Made by a program: the position numbers and the translations under genes
Assembly: GCA_030538075.1 (NCBI GenBank)
Contig: JAUNUQ010000008.1
Location: 1 to 64,000, forward strand
Direction: 5' to 3'
DNA length: 64,000 bases
DNA from: Tissierellia bacterium
GTDB taxonomy: Bacteria; Bacillota; Clostridia; Tissierellales; Peptoniphilaceae
In this document: positions 25,928 through 34,460 of the stretch, one piece after another
Numbering within the stretch: the first letter of the stretch is position 1
Layout: each line of letters begins with the position of its first letter
Notes under the pieces: generated by a model
What the model saw: the letters and a program-made list of their open reading frames with translations, nothing else
Databases searched by the model: none
What the model was told of the DNA's origin: nothing

Positions 25928-26025
25928 AAGAATATCTGACCCCTTCTGTCGCCATTCCTCCTGGCCAAGGCGCATTTGCCCTCTGGTCTTGGCCACGGAG
26001 AAATGAGGAAGTTGTCAGATATTTT
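25928..26025 (-). terminator. Terminator of the EF-G-like gene, copy 2 of the repeated palindromic element
   Basis: AATATCTGAC (25931-25940) pairs with GTCAGATATT (26014-26023) and an inner TGGCCAAG/CTTGGCCA stem makes a ~95-bp imperfect hairpin, followed on the minus strand by CTTTTTTAG. The outer stem, the T-tail and TCACTGCG at 26042-26049 match copy 1 (20003-20082); GTCTATG (25891) upstream also recurs. Confidence 0.75.
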
Positions 26026-26085
26026 CTGATCACGCGTTGATTCACTGCGTAGATTGGGTTCTAGGTTGATCCAGACCTACCGGAT

Positions 26086-28149
26086 CTATTCGTTCTCTGC
26101 TTTGGCCTGTTCGATGATCTTATCGGCGATCATCTGGGGCACTTCTTCGTAGCGTTCGAATTCCATGGAGAAATTACCACGAGCTTGTGTCATAGAGCGA
26201 AGGTCTATGGCGTACTCGAACAATTCCGCATGGGGCGCTTCTGCGATTACCTTTTGAGTACCATCTTCTTGGGGTTCCATGCCCAGGATTCGACCGCGTC
26301 GCTTGTTCATATCGCCCATGATATCGCCCATATAGTCCTCAGGCACGATGACTTCTACTCGCATGATGGGCTCCAATAGGATCGGTTGTGCTGCTTCCAT
26401 ACCCTTCTTAAAGGCTAAGGAAGCCGCGATCTTAAAGGCCATCTCGTTGGAGTCTACAGCATGGTATGACCCATCATAAAGCGTTGCCTTGATATTCACG
26501 ACAGGGTATCCAGCCAATGCCCCCTTGTCAAGGGAGTCTCGGATTCCCTTCTCAACAGCTGGGAAGAAGTTTCTGGGCACGGATCCGCCGAAGACTTCTT
26601 CAGTGAATTCAAAGAGCTCCTGACTCGGTTCAAATCGCATATGCACGTCTCCATATTGACCTGCTCCGCCGGACTGCTTCTTATGTTTTCCCTGTACATC
26701 CGATTTGCCCTTGATCGTCTCTCGATATGCAATACGAAGGGGAATTCTCTGTACTTCCACTCCAAATTCATCCTTGAGTCGGTCAATGACGCCCTGTAGC
26801 TGCACATTGCCCTGTCCGCCAATGGTCAATTGCTTCGTTTCGGCATTTCGATCCGATACAAAGGTGGGATCCTCTTCTCCGATACGGAATAAGGCGGTAC
26901 CGATCTTGTCCTCATCGTTTTTGGATTTGGGCTCGATGGCGAAATAGAGATTGGGCCTTGGCAGCTTGGCCTTCTTATAGACGATGGGTTTTGCTCGATC
27001 ACTTAGAGTGTCTCCCGTTTCCGTCTTCATCAGTTTGGAGAAGGCGCCAATGTCTCCAGCGACGACTTCCTGGGTCTCGATCTGCTGTTTTCCGCGTAAA
27101 TAGAATAGACCGCCCATCTTCTCTCCTTCTTCTTTAGTGGAGTTGAAGAGCTCTGTATCTCTTGTCACTTTGCCGGATACCACTTTGAACATGGAGATCT
27201 TACCGACAAATGGGTCGACGATGGTCTTAAATACTACACCAGAGAAGGGTTCATCTACATTCACTTTTCTCTTCTCTTCCGATGCGGAACGGAAGCCGAT
27301 ATTGGCTCTCTCATCATCTGGTGAGGGCATGTATTCTACGATGGTATCCAATAGTATATCCAGACCAGCTCCTGTTTCAGCAGAGCCGGCGATCAATGGG
27401 ACAGCGGTCCCTTCTAGTAATGCGGTGGACACACCTCGCATAAATTCTTCGTGGGTGAAATCCTCACCTTCAAAGAATTTCTCCATCAGTTCTTCGTCTG
27501 TTTCAGCCACGACTTCTGCCACTTCGTTGAAAATGACTTCGATCTCTTCGACTCTTTCCGCAGGGATTGGAACTTCCTTTCGCTCCATGCCATTGTATTC
27601 GTAGGCCTTTCGATTGATGACGTCAATCAGACCAGAGAAGGTCTCCCCCTCTCCTAAGGTGACGGTCAATGGAATGACTTTTTTCCCGAATTTAATACGC
27701 AGGTCGCTGACTACCTTATTGAATTCGACATTTTCCTTCTCCATCTTATTGAGAAAGATGATTCGAGGCAAGCTGATTCGCTCCGTATAATCCCATGCCT
27801 TTTCTGTACCGACTTCGATGCCTGAAGTGGCATCCACGACCAATAAGGCGGCTTCTGAAGCTCTCAGCGCTCCAAATACTTCACCCACATAGTCAAAATA
27901 TCCCGGTGTATCTATGAGATTGATCTTCTTATCCTTATATTCAATCGGCACAACTGAGGTCGCCGTAGAAATCCCCTTCGCTATCTCTTCTCTGCGATAA
28001 TCTGAAACTGTATTTCCGTCCTCCACTCGGCCCTTGCGATTCGTCGCGCCGGTTTTAAATAACAATGCTTCGATCAACGATGTCTTTCCGCAACCACTAT
28101 GTCCTACCAATGCCAGATTGCGAATGTCCTTTGTGCTATAAGCCTTCAA
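26086..28149 (-). CDS. EF-G-like translation GTPase (FusA2 type)
   Basis: A 687-aa five-domain protein of the EF-G/TetM superfamily; its G1 loop GHSGCGKTS and G3 loop DTPGYFDYVGEV differ from true EF-G (DTPGH), so I place it with the secondary EF-G-like proteins common in Clostridia. The catalytic His of DTPGH is Tyr. G4 reads NKME instead of NKxD, a further departure. Domain IV contains GSYHAVDSNEMAFKIAAS and domain V the LGMEPQEDG region. It may act in recycling, back-translocation or not hydrolyse GTP well. Monocistronic, with its own promoter and terminator. Confidence 0.88.
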   Translation of the reverse strand: MKAYSTKDIRNLALVGHSGCGKTSLIEALLFKTGATNRKGRVEDGNTVSDYRREEIAKGISTATSVVPIEYKDKKINLIDTPGYFDYVGEVFGALRASEAALLVVDATSGIEVGTEKAWDYTERISLPRIIFLNKMEKENVEFNKVVSDLRIKFGKKVIPLTVTLGEGETFSGLIDVINRKAYEYNGMERKEVPIPAERVEEIEVIFNEVAEVVAETDEELMEKFFEGEDFTHEEFMRGVSTALLEGTAVPLIAGSAETGAGLDILLDTIVEYMPSPDDERANIGFRSASEEKRKVNVDEPFSGVVFKTIVDPFVGKISMFKVVSGKVTRDTELFNSTKEEGEKMGGLFYLRGKQQIETQEVVAGDIGAFSKLMKTETGDTLSDRAKPIVYKKAKLPRPNLYFAIEPKSKNDEDKIGTALFRIGEEDPTFVSDRNAETKQLTIGGQGNVQLQGVIDRLKDEFGVEVQRIPLRIAYRETIKGKSDVQGKHKKQSGGAGQYGDVHMRFEPSQELFEFTEEVFGGSVPRNFFPAVEKGIRDSLDKGALAGYPVVNIKATLYDGSYHAVDSNEMAFKIAASLAFKKGMEAAQPILLEPIMRVEVIVPEDYMGDIMGDMNKRRGRILGMEPQEDGTQKVIAEAPHAELFEYAIDLRSMTQARGNFSMEFERYEEVPQMIADKIIEQAKAENE

Positions 28150-28207
28150 TTTAACTCCCCCTTAATTCAACTGTTATAAGATAAACACTTTTCTACTCGT
28201 AGAGTAT

Positions 28208-28213
28208 ATTATA
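28208..28213 (-). promoter_or_regulatory. Extended -10 promoter of the EF-G-like gene
   Basis: TGG-TATAAT on the minus strand about 58 bp before the start; no convincing -35. Confidence 0.55.
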
Positions 28214-28277
28214 CCATGAAAACATTTGCAAGTCATCCGTTTTTAACGATTCCGTAATATGCCTTTCATTTTCTGAA

Positions 28278-28321
28278 CAGCCGACTCAATTGCCGCATTG
28301 GCATTTTATACGAGTCGGCTG
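28278..28321 (-). terminator. Hairpin after the lipoprotein gene
   Basis: CAGCCGACTC/GAGTCGGCTG (10 bp) with inner TGCC/GGCA. No T-run follows, so it could be a Rho-type or processing site rather than an intrinsic terminator. It closes the six-gene operon downstream of 28334. Confidence 0.45.
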
Positions 28322-28333
28322 ATCCAGTCCAGA

Positions 28334-29824
28334 TTACCTCGTCGTCTCTACCGGAATTCGGTCCAGCTTCATGACCATCTCCTGCCAGGTCATGGCCTGA
28401 TTCCCCGTTGTCCATTCTGCCATGACAATTCGATCCGTCTCCGCGATCTGTATCGAGAGTGGAGCGGAATTTTGTATAATCCCCCCCCTGACTGAATAGA
28501 ACAGTAGCTCCGTTCCTGCCTGCACGATGAGTATATCCCCGCTCGGGGACATATAGGCATCGATGGCCGAGGGGACCTTGGTCTTAATGTCGTCCCAAGG
28601 GATCGTCAAGCTCTCAGCTGGTAGGATATCGATGATGGGTAACATATCCAAGGTATATTCTCTCTGAATGAGATTGCTTCGATCGACGATGCTGATATTG
28701 CTGCGAAAGACCCAGCGCCCATTCGTCCTTCTCACCCCTAGATTGGTCGTGTCGAAGAGATCTTGCAGGGACTCTTCACTCGGGGTCGTCCCTATGATCT
28801 TGAGGGTGTCATTCTGATATACCTCGATTCCCGCCTCTCCCGCAATATCGGCGATCGTCATTTTGGTCCCATCGATGAGCTTATCCAAATCATAGATGGC
28901 GAAGCTCTTTTCAGAGCTCAGATAATCGTATTGCTCGATCGATACGTGGTTTTTTCCTAAAAATAGGATGGAATAGTTGTTCTTGCTGCCGATTGTGTAA
29001 CGACTGTTCTCGCGGGTACCCCCGGCGATCGGATAGGCGAAGAACACATCCCTGGTGAAATCCTCTTCGAGCAGATGCTCTGTACCCACCATCCAGAAGC
29101 CATTGTTCCGGGGCAGGAGCAGGTTTCGGATTGAGAAGACGACGGGCTGATTATCCTGGGGTTCTCGCACGAAGATCGTCTTATAGATATTGAAGGCATT
29201 TCCGTTCGTATCCTTTCTTGAAGAGCGGATACCGAGTATTACAGCGACATCCTCCGTGCTTTTGACGACTTCCTCTATCGAGTTCTCCCCGGTGCCCCTC
29301 GTACTCAAATACTGGTCGATGACCTCTTCAGCCACAGTATCCTCTGTCTTTTGAAGGCTGAACAGTATATTGTCGAATATGAAACCAATTTGATCCTCAG
29401 TGATCTTCATGATATCCTGCCGAAAGATCTGTCCATCGGTGATCGTATATACTGTCCCCTCACCTGTAATCGTGGAGGCATCCTCGTCAGAGATATTCAC
29501 TTTGCTCTTGACGAAGTCCAGACGGTTCACATATCTACTCTTGAAGCTGGGATGCCATGAGATATTATCGTGAATTTTGACAAATTCTGGGCTGATATAA
29601 AACTGTTCTCCCAATTGATATTTGCTCAAAATATCCGCATTGACTTCCAAGAGAGGAGTGATCTCAATCAGCTCCCAAGTCCCTTCAATCGGTATATTCT
29701 CTAGGACGGGACGCTTGAGATCTTCGTTATCCGTTACGATATTCATAGATTGATCCAGCAGTTCACATCCTGTGAGCAGAAATAGCAACATGCATAAAAT
29801 GCTCACTCTAAAAAGCGCCTTCAT
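28334..29824 (-). CDS. Lipoprotein of unknown function, coupled to a sensor kinase
   Basis: A 496-aa secreted lipoprotein: signal peptide with lipobox LLTGC (Cys about 20). No family is recognised. An N-terminal part (about 40-160; IEGTWELIEITP, then beta-rich strands) has a lipocalin-like opening; the remainder (about 200-490) is beta-rich with repeated short strands, perhaps a propeller-like region. AAGGGGGG before ATG 29824 sets the start, which overlaps the kinase gene by 17 bp. Such coupling suggests that it modulates the kinase from outside. Confidence 0.75.
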   Translation of the reverse strand: MKALFRVSILCMLLFLLTGCELLDQSMNIVTDNEDLKRPVLENIPIEGTWELIEITPLLEVNADILSKYQLGEQFYISPEFVKIHDNISWHPSFKSRYVNRLDFVKSKVNISDEDASTITGEGTVYTITDGQIFRQDIMKITEDQIGFIFDNILFSLQKTEDTVAEEVIDQYLSTRGTGENSIEEVVKSTEDVAVILGIRSSRKDTNGNAFNIYKTIFVREPQDNQPVVFSIRNLLLPRNNGFWMVGTEHLLEEDFTRDVFFAYPIAGGTRENSRYTIGSKNNYSILFLGKNHVSIEQYDYLSSEKSFAIYDLDKLIDGTKMTIADIAGEAGIEVYQNDTLKIIGTTPSEESLQDLFDTTNLGVRRTNGRWVFRSNISIVDRSNLIQREYTLDMLPIIDILPAESLTIPWDDIKTKVPSAIDAYMSPSGDILIVQAGTELLFYSVRGGIIQNSAPLSIQIAETDRIVMAEWTTGNQAMTWQEMVMKLDRIPVETTR

Positions 29825-31247
29825 CGACTTCCCCCCTTGGTATCGTGACGGTGATCTTCGTACCCTCCCCGATCTTGCTCTCAATGACCATCTGACCGCC
29901 ATGGAGCTTGACGATTTCCTCGGTGATGGACAATCCCAATCCAGTATGGGAGTTGCTGCCTGATCCCTTATAGAACTTGCCAGTGATCAGCTGGATCTCC
30001 TCAGAGTCGATACCAATTCCAGTATCAATCACCTCAATACAAAAATCCCCTGCAGTCTCAGAGAGATTTGTGATGATCACTCCATCCCTTTCCGTAAATT
30101 TGAGGGAATTGTCCAGAATATTGATCAACACCTGTTTGATGCGATTCTTGTCCACATTGGCCATGATCCGATTCGTCTCATAATTGATGATCATATCAAT
30201 ACCGGATTTTATCGCCCTTGGCATCAGCTGTTTGTGGGTTTGGACTGCCAATTCTGTGATATTGACCGTATCCCGCTTCAGCTCGATGATACCAGAGGTG
30301 AATTTTGAAAAATCCAGGAGCTCCTCGACCATGCCCTTTAGACGGTCTGACTCTTTTTCGATGATCGCAAGACCCTCTTTAACCAGGACATCCCCTTCAT
30401 CCACTTCTCCCTGTAGGGTTGCTGCCCAGCCCTTAATCGAAGTCAAGGGGGTGCGCAGTTCATGGGAAATCGACGAGATAAAGTCATTTTTCAACTGTTC
30501 TTTTTTGTTGATATTGTCCGTAATAAAATTCATCGTCATGGCGAGCTTTCCAATCTCATCCTTGCTGGACTCATCCGCCTTGATATTGAACTTCCCATCG
30601 GCCAATTTCGCTGCCACTTCTGTCAGGTCATTGATAGGTTTGACGATGGAGTTGGCTACGATAAAGCTCACTGCGATCATCGTCATCGTGAGAACCAGTC
30701 CAAAGATCAGAAAGATGTAGATGCGGTTCATGACCATTCGGTCCACATTCTCTAGGGATGTGATCAATCGGATGATCCCCACCTGCTCCACTCGATTCCG
30801 CAAGGGCACAGAATAGGCCAGGGTTTGATGGGAATAATAGCTCGGCACTTCAATGCTCTTGCCCTCCAGGCCTTCCCTGGCTAGGAGCACATCCTCTGTC
30901 TCTAGGATGGATCCCACCATATCCGTGCCCACATTATCCAATAAGACCACACCGGAATTGTCCAGTATCTGGACCTGCGAGATGATATTGCGATAGAACT
31001 GATCGCGATCCTCCAGCACCGACGCTTCCAGATTCACATCGGAGAGAAGGGAGTTATAAATTGTAGCGCTGTATTTCGCCTGACTACGAAGCATCCCTTC
31101 CACGGTTGAATAATAATAGTATTTGACAGAATACATCAAAAACACCTCAAAGATAAAAATCGATAGGATGAAGATCACCAGATAATAGCCTACGATTTTG
31201 TTTTTAATACTACTCTGCCATTTCATGCGCTTTAATTTTGTTTCCAC
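29808..31247 (-). CDS. Membrane sensor histidine kinase with HAMP domain
   Basis: A 479-aa kinase: TM1 (about 19-41), an extracellular sensor loop (about 42-170, dCache-like in size), TM2 (about 175-197), HAMP (about 198-250), HisKA box SHELRTPLTSIKGWA (His about 262) and HATPase_c with NILDNSLKFT, DTGIGI and GLGLSITEE. The GTG at 31247 (overlapping the regulator by 16 bp) is chosen over ATG 31226. The partner is the upstream PhoB-type regulator; the downstream lipoprotein may be an accessory sensor. Confidence 0.92.
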   Translation of the reverse strand: METKLKRMKWQSSIKNKIVGYYLVIFILSIFIFEVFLMYSVKYYYYSTVEGMLRSQAKYSATIYNSLLSDVNLEASVLEDRDQFYRNIISQVQILDNSGVVLLDNVGTDMVGSILETEDVLLAREGLEGKSIEVPSYYSHQTLAYSVPLRNRVEQVGIIRLITSLENVDRMVMNRIYIFLIFGLVLTMTMIAVSFIVANSIVKPINDLTEVAAKLADGKFNIKADESSKDEIGKLAMTMNFITDNINKKEQLKNDFISSISHELRTPLTSIKGWAATLQGEVDEGDVLVKEGLAIIEKESDRLKGMVEELLDFSKFTSGIIELKRDTVNITELAVQTHKQLMPRAIKSGIDMIINYETNRIMANVDKNRIKQVLINILDNSLKFTERDGVIITNLSETAGDFCIEVIDTGIGIDSEEIQLITGKFYKGSGSNSHTGLGLSITEEIVKLHGGQMVIESKIGEGTKITVTIPRGEVDEGAF

Positions 31248-31918
31248 CTATAACCGATCCCCCATACCGTCTCCAAATACTTCGGTTGACTGGAATTGTC
31301 TTCTATCTTCGTCCGAATTCTCCGGATATTGACATCTACGATTTTGGTGTCGCCGATATAATCCGAGCCCCAAATCAAATCCAATATCTCATTTCTAGCG
31401 AAGGCCTTCCCGGGATTCGTCATAAATAGATTGATGATGGACAATTCCGTCGGCGTCAGTTCCACTTCGACTCCATCCTTATAAAAAGAGCGAGAATAGC
31501 GGTCCAATGTAAACGGGCCATCGAGGATCTCGTCCTCATTTTTAACAGCCACATCCAATCTCCTGATCAGTGATTTGATTCGAAGGATCAATTCCGTTGG
31601 GTTGAAGGGCTTGACCATGTAGTCGTCCGTACCACTTTCCAAGCCGATGATCTTGTCCACATCTTGGGTCTTCGCCGTCAACATGATGATGCCGATCTTG
31701 GGAAATTCGTTTCGGATGATGCGGCAGACTTCATATCCATCGATCCCAGGGAGCATGATATCCAGTATGACCAGGTCAGGGGTGGATCTGCGTGCGATCT
31801 CCACGCCGATCTCACCGGATTCTGCTTCCAATACTTCAAATCCCTCTCGCTCTAGATTGATCTTCGTAAACTTGCGGATGCTCTCTTCATCTTCTACTAA
31901 AAGGATTTTTCTCTTCAT
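31232..31918 (-). CDS. OmpR/PhoB-family response regulator
   Basis: A 228-aa regulator with receiver domain (LLVEDEESIRKF; phospho-acceptor Asp in VILDIMLPG; Thr in MLTAK; Lys in MVKPFNP) and a C-terminal winged-helix Trans_reg_C domain (about 135-225, ELTPTELSIINLFMTNPGKAF, IWGSDYIGDTKIVDVNIRRIRTKIE, WGIGYRWK). Its start overlaps the ROK kinase gene by 4 bp and its end overlaps the sensor kinase gene. Target unknown. Confidence 0.95.
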   Translation of the reverse strand: MKRKILLVEDEESIRKFTKINLEREGFEVLEAESGEIGVEIARRSTPDLVILDIMLPGIDGYEVCRIIRNEFPKIGIIMLTAKTQDVDKIIGLESGTDDYMVKPFNPTELILRIKSLIRRLDVAVKNEDEILDGPFTLDRYSRSFYKDGVEVELTPTELSIINLFMTNPGKAFARNEILDLIWGSDYIGDTKIVDVNIRRIRTKIEDNSSQPKYLETVWGIGYRWKQN

Positions 31919-32820
31919 CCATTCCTCCTCATATCGTCCAATACAGTCTTTGCAACACCGATGATCCCAGAATCATTTAGAAAACGGGCTGGCAGTATTT
32001 GAATACCATCGGGACGATTGCATTCGCGCTGGTATGCTTCGAGTAGTGCATCCCACCAATGTCTTCTGGAGTGGATAAAACCCCCTCCCAAAATAATGCC
32101 CTCGGGATCAAAACAATTTGTCATCGTCACCAAAAAAACAGCCAAGTCCTGAATCATCTTATCTAAGGCCAGTCTTGCCAATTCATCAGATTCCAATCTC
32201 TCAATGATCTGGGGTCCGGTCAGCTTGTTGTGAGTCAGTTCCAAATAATTCAATGATAGAGCGCTACCTGCGATGTATTTCTCCGCGCAGCCGTCCTGCC
32301 CACAATTGCAGGCCCTCCCCTTTGGATATAGGATCATATGGCCAAATTCAGCCCCTTGGAAGCGAAATCCCTCCCAAAGCCCCATATCCTCGTGATAGAT
32401 CGCCCCTCCAAGACCCGTTCCCAGTGTTAACATCACAAAGGACTTGAAATCCCTACCAGCCCCGATCCACTTTTCACTGAGGGCGGCCATATTGGCGTCA
32501 TTTTGGATTTTCAATTTCTTACCCGGATAGCGCTCGCGGAAGGTCTCCTTCATATCCAGCCCAGTCCAGCCCTCGATATTGCCTGCAAACAGGACGATTC
32601 CGTTGTCTGTATCAATGAATCCCGGGCTGGTAATGCCGATTCCCTCGATGGAATCCTCCATCAGTTCGTCTACTGCATGGCTGATCCTCTCGATGACGGC
32701 ATCTCTTCCCAAGGAGGCATGGGTTTCATGCTCCACCTTTTTCACGATGTTGCCGTATTCATCTACGATTCCAGCGCTGATTTTTGTGCCGCCTAAATCC
32801 ACTCCGATTGCTCTTCTCAT
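31915..32820 (-). CDS. ROK-family glucokinase/sugar kinase
   Basis: A 301-aa ASKHA kinase. ATP loop GVDLGGTKISAGIVD at the N-terminus, catalytic NDANMAALSEKW (about 110-121), GTGLGGAI, the zinc motif GH followed by CNCGQDGCAEKY (about 170-182) and GGGFIH. The family phosphorylates glucose or N-acyl sugars; this size and zinc motif fit glucokinase, but the substrate is not provable. Overlaps its neighbours by 4 bp on each side. Confidence 0.9.
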   Translation of the reverse strand: MRRAIGVDLGGTKISAGIVDEYGNIVKKVEHETHASLGRDAVIERISHAVDELMEDSIEGIGITSPGFIDTDNGIVLFAGNIEGWTGLDMKETFRERYPGKKLKIQNDANMAALSEKWIGAGRDFKSFVMLTLGTGLGGAIYHEDMGLWEGFRFQGAEFGHMILYPKGRACNCGQDGCAEKYIAGSALSLNYLELTHNKLTGPQIIERLESDELARLALDKMIQDLAVFLVTMTNCFDPEGIILGGGFIHSRRHWWDALLEAYQRECNRPDGIQILPARFLNDSGIIGVAKTVLDDMRRNG

Positions 32821-34460
32821 CCCAGCGTCCTCCTTCCAATAAACTCCCTTAATATCGAATGATATGGTATTGGGGAGTCATCCCTTATCTCTAAAAAATA
32901 CTCCAAAAATTTCATCAACCTCTTGGCATCTTTATAGCAACCACAAGATTGATCCACCGACTGCAAGAGGGGCATGACATGTTTTTTCAGCACAGCCAAT
33001 TCGTAAATCAGTGAAGTGTCCAAATGCACATCCGCTTCGCCTTGGTATGGGAAGATCCACTTCTCCTCGCCAGCTCGTACATTATACCAAGTGCGAAGGG
33101 TCTGCTCTGCAGTGTTGTTGCGGTGGTGATGGTCTCTGACTATACGCCTCAGAAGCCGAACATCCGTAACGGAGATTCGATTGTGGGCGTCCAGATTCAA
33201 CTGGGTCAGTGCGCTTATATATATTTTGAATTTATTCTTCTCTGGGACATCACAGGTCAGGATGGGATTGAGGGCATGAATCCCCTCGATGATGACCGGA
33301 TGTTCCTCATCCATTTGAATAACCTGATCCGAAATGGACCTGGTACCGGTTTTGAAGTCGAATTTTGGTAGACGAACCTGTTCCCCCTCCATCAGAGCCA
33401 CCAGATCCTCATTAAAGGCATCTAGGTCGACGGCATAGATGCTCTCAAAGTCCGGATCCCCCTTCTCATTTTTCGGTGTCCTCTCCCGGTCAATGAAATA
33501 GTCATCCACCGAGATGGACAGAGGTCTCTTACCGCGTACGGCCAATTGGACCGCAAGGCGTTTTGCCGTCGTGGTCTTGCCGGAAGAACTGGGGCCTGCG
33601 ATCAGGATGAAATTCGCCTCTTTGTCACTGCAGATCCCATCCGCCACTCGTGACAGTGAATTTTCAAAATACGCCTCTGTGATCTCGATCAGGCTCTCGG
33701 CCCCATCAGCCAACACCGCGCGATTCAAACTCGCCGCATAGCCGATTCCCTGCATTTGGGTCCAGCGTTTCGAGGCGGAAAAGATCTTCGCTAAGCTCTT
33801 CTCCTCGACGAAGGCCGGAACTTGACCACCACTTTGAGGAGAGGGAAATGTCATAATGATCCCCGGATGATAGAGCTCCAACTCGAAATCCTTTGCAAAG
33901 CCAGTGGAAGGCGCTAGATAGCCGTGAAAGGAGAAGGCATGTCCTGCCACTAGATAGACATCTACTTGCTTAAGCGCTAGAGTGTTGAGCAGCTTTACCT
34001 TCTCCCAATACCCTTCTGCTTCGAAGAGCTGATTCGCTTCATCGATTGGCATGACATGGCGCTTGAGAGATAGATTTTCAGCGATGACTTCCTGCATTTT
34101 CGCCTTCAGTTTCTGAACCAGGGCCTTGTCAATCTTTGAAATTCCCTCGATCTCAAAGTAGAGCCCCTCGCCAATGAAATGCTCAACCTGTAGCAATGCC
34201 TGTGGATCGAGCCTCTTTAAAGCCAATGCTAAGATCAATGTCATCGTACGGGTCAAAATCTTATAGCCGTCATCTGTCTTAAGGTCAATGAAGTCCACGA
34301 CTTCATCCTTGTATAGGATATGGTGCAGATTAAAGATCGTATTGTCTATGATCGCACCAAAATATTTGGTATAGTCCTCGGGATACAATCTGCGGGCCAA
34401 TTCCAATAGGGTCATATCCTCATCAAATTCATATATTTTATTCGAAACTGTGATCTTCAT
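32817..34460 (-). CDS. Nucleoside kinase with ThrRS-like N-terminus
   Basis: A 547-aa fusion: residues 1-62 a TGS domain, about 63-265 a threonyl-tRNA-synthetase second-domain (SAD-like) region with HVMPIDEANQLFEAEGYWEKVKLLNT, and about 275-490 a uridine-kinase/PRK P-loop domain (GPSSSGKTTTAKRL, SVDDYFIDR, FDFKTG, IEGIHALNP, RRIVRDHHHRN). The family is annotated as nucleoside kinase; a signalling or sensor role for the TGS part is only a guess. Start overlaps rluA by 23 bp. Confidence 0.88.
   Translation of the reverse strand: MKITVSNKIYEFDEDMTLLELARRLYPEDYTKYFGAIIDNTIFNLHHILYKDEVVDFIDLKTDDGYKILTRTMTLILALALKRLDPQALLQVEHFIGEGLYFEIEGISKIDKALVQKLKAKMQEVIAENLSLKRHVMPIDEANQLFEAEGYWEKVKLLNTLALKQVDVYLVAGHAFSFHGYLAPSTGFAKDFELELYHPGIIMTFPSPQSGGQVPAFVEEKSLAKIFSASKRWTQMQGIGYAASLNRAVLADGAESLIEITEAYFENSLSRVADGICSDKEANFILIAGPSSSGKTTTAKRLAVQLAVRGKRPLSISVDDYFIDRERTPKNEKGDPDFESIYAVDLDAFNEDLVALMEGEQVRLPKFDFKTGTRSISDQVIQMDEEHPVIIEGIHALNPILTCDVPEKNKFKIYISALTQLNLDAHNRISVTDVRLLRRIVRDHHHRNNTAEQTLRTWYNVRAGEEKWIFPYQGEADVHLDTSLIYELAVLKKHVMPLLQSVDQSCGCYKDAKRLMKFLEYFLEIRDDSPIPYHSILREFIGRRTLG

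Noticed and set aside
30184..30720. Plus-strand 178-aa reading frame opposite the sensor kinase
   Set aside because: Antisense shadow of HisKA/HAMP coding sequence.
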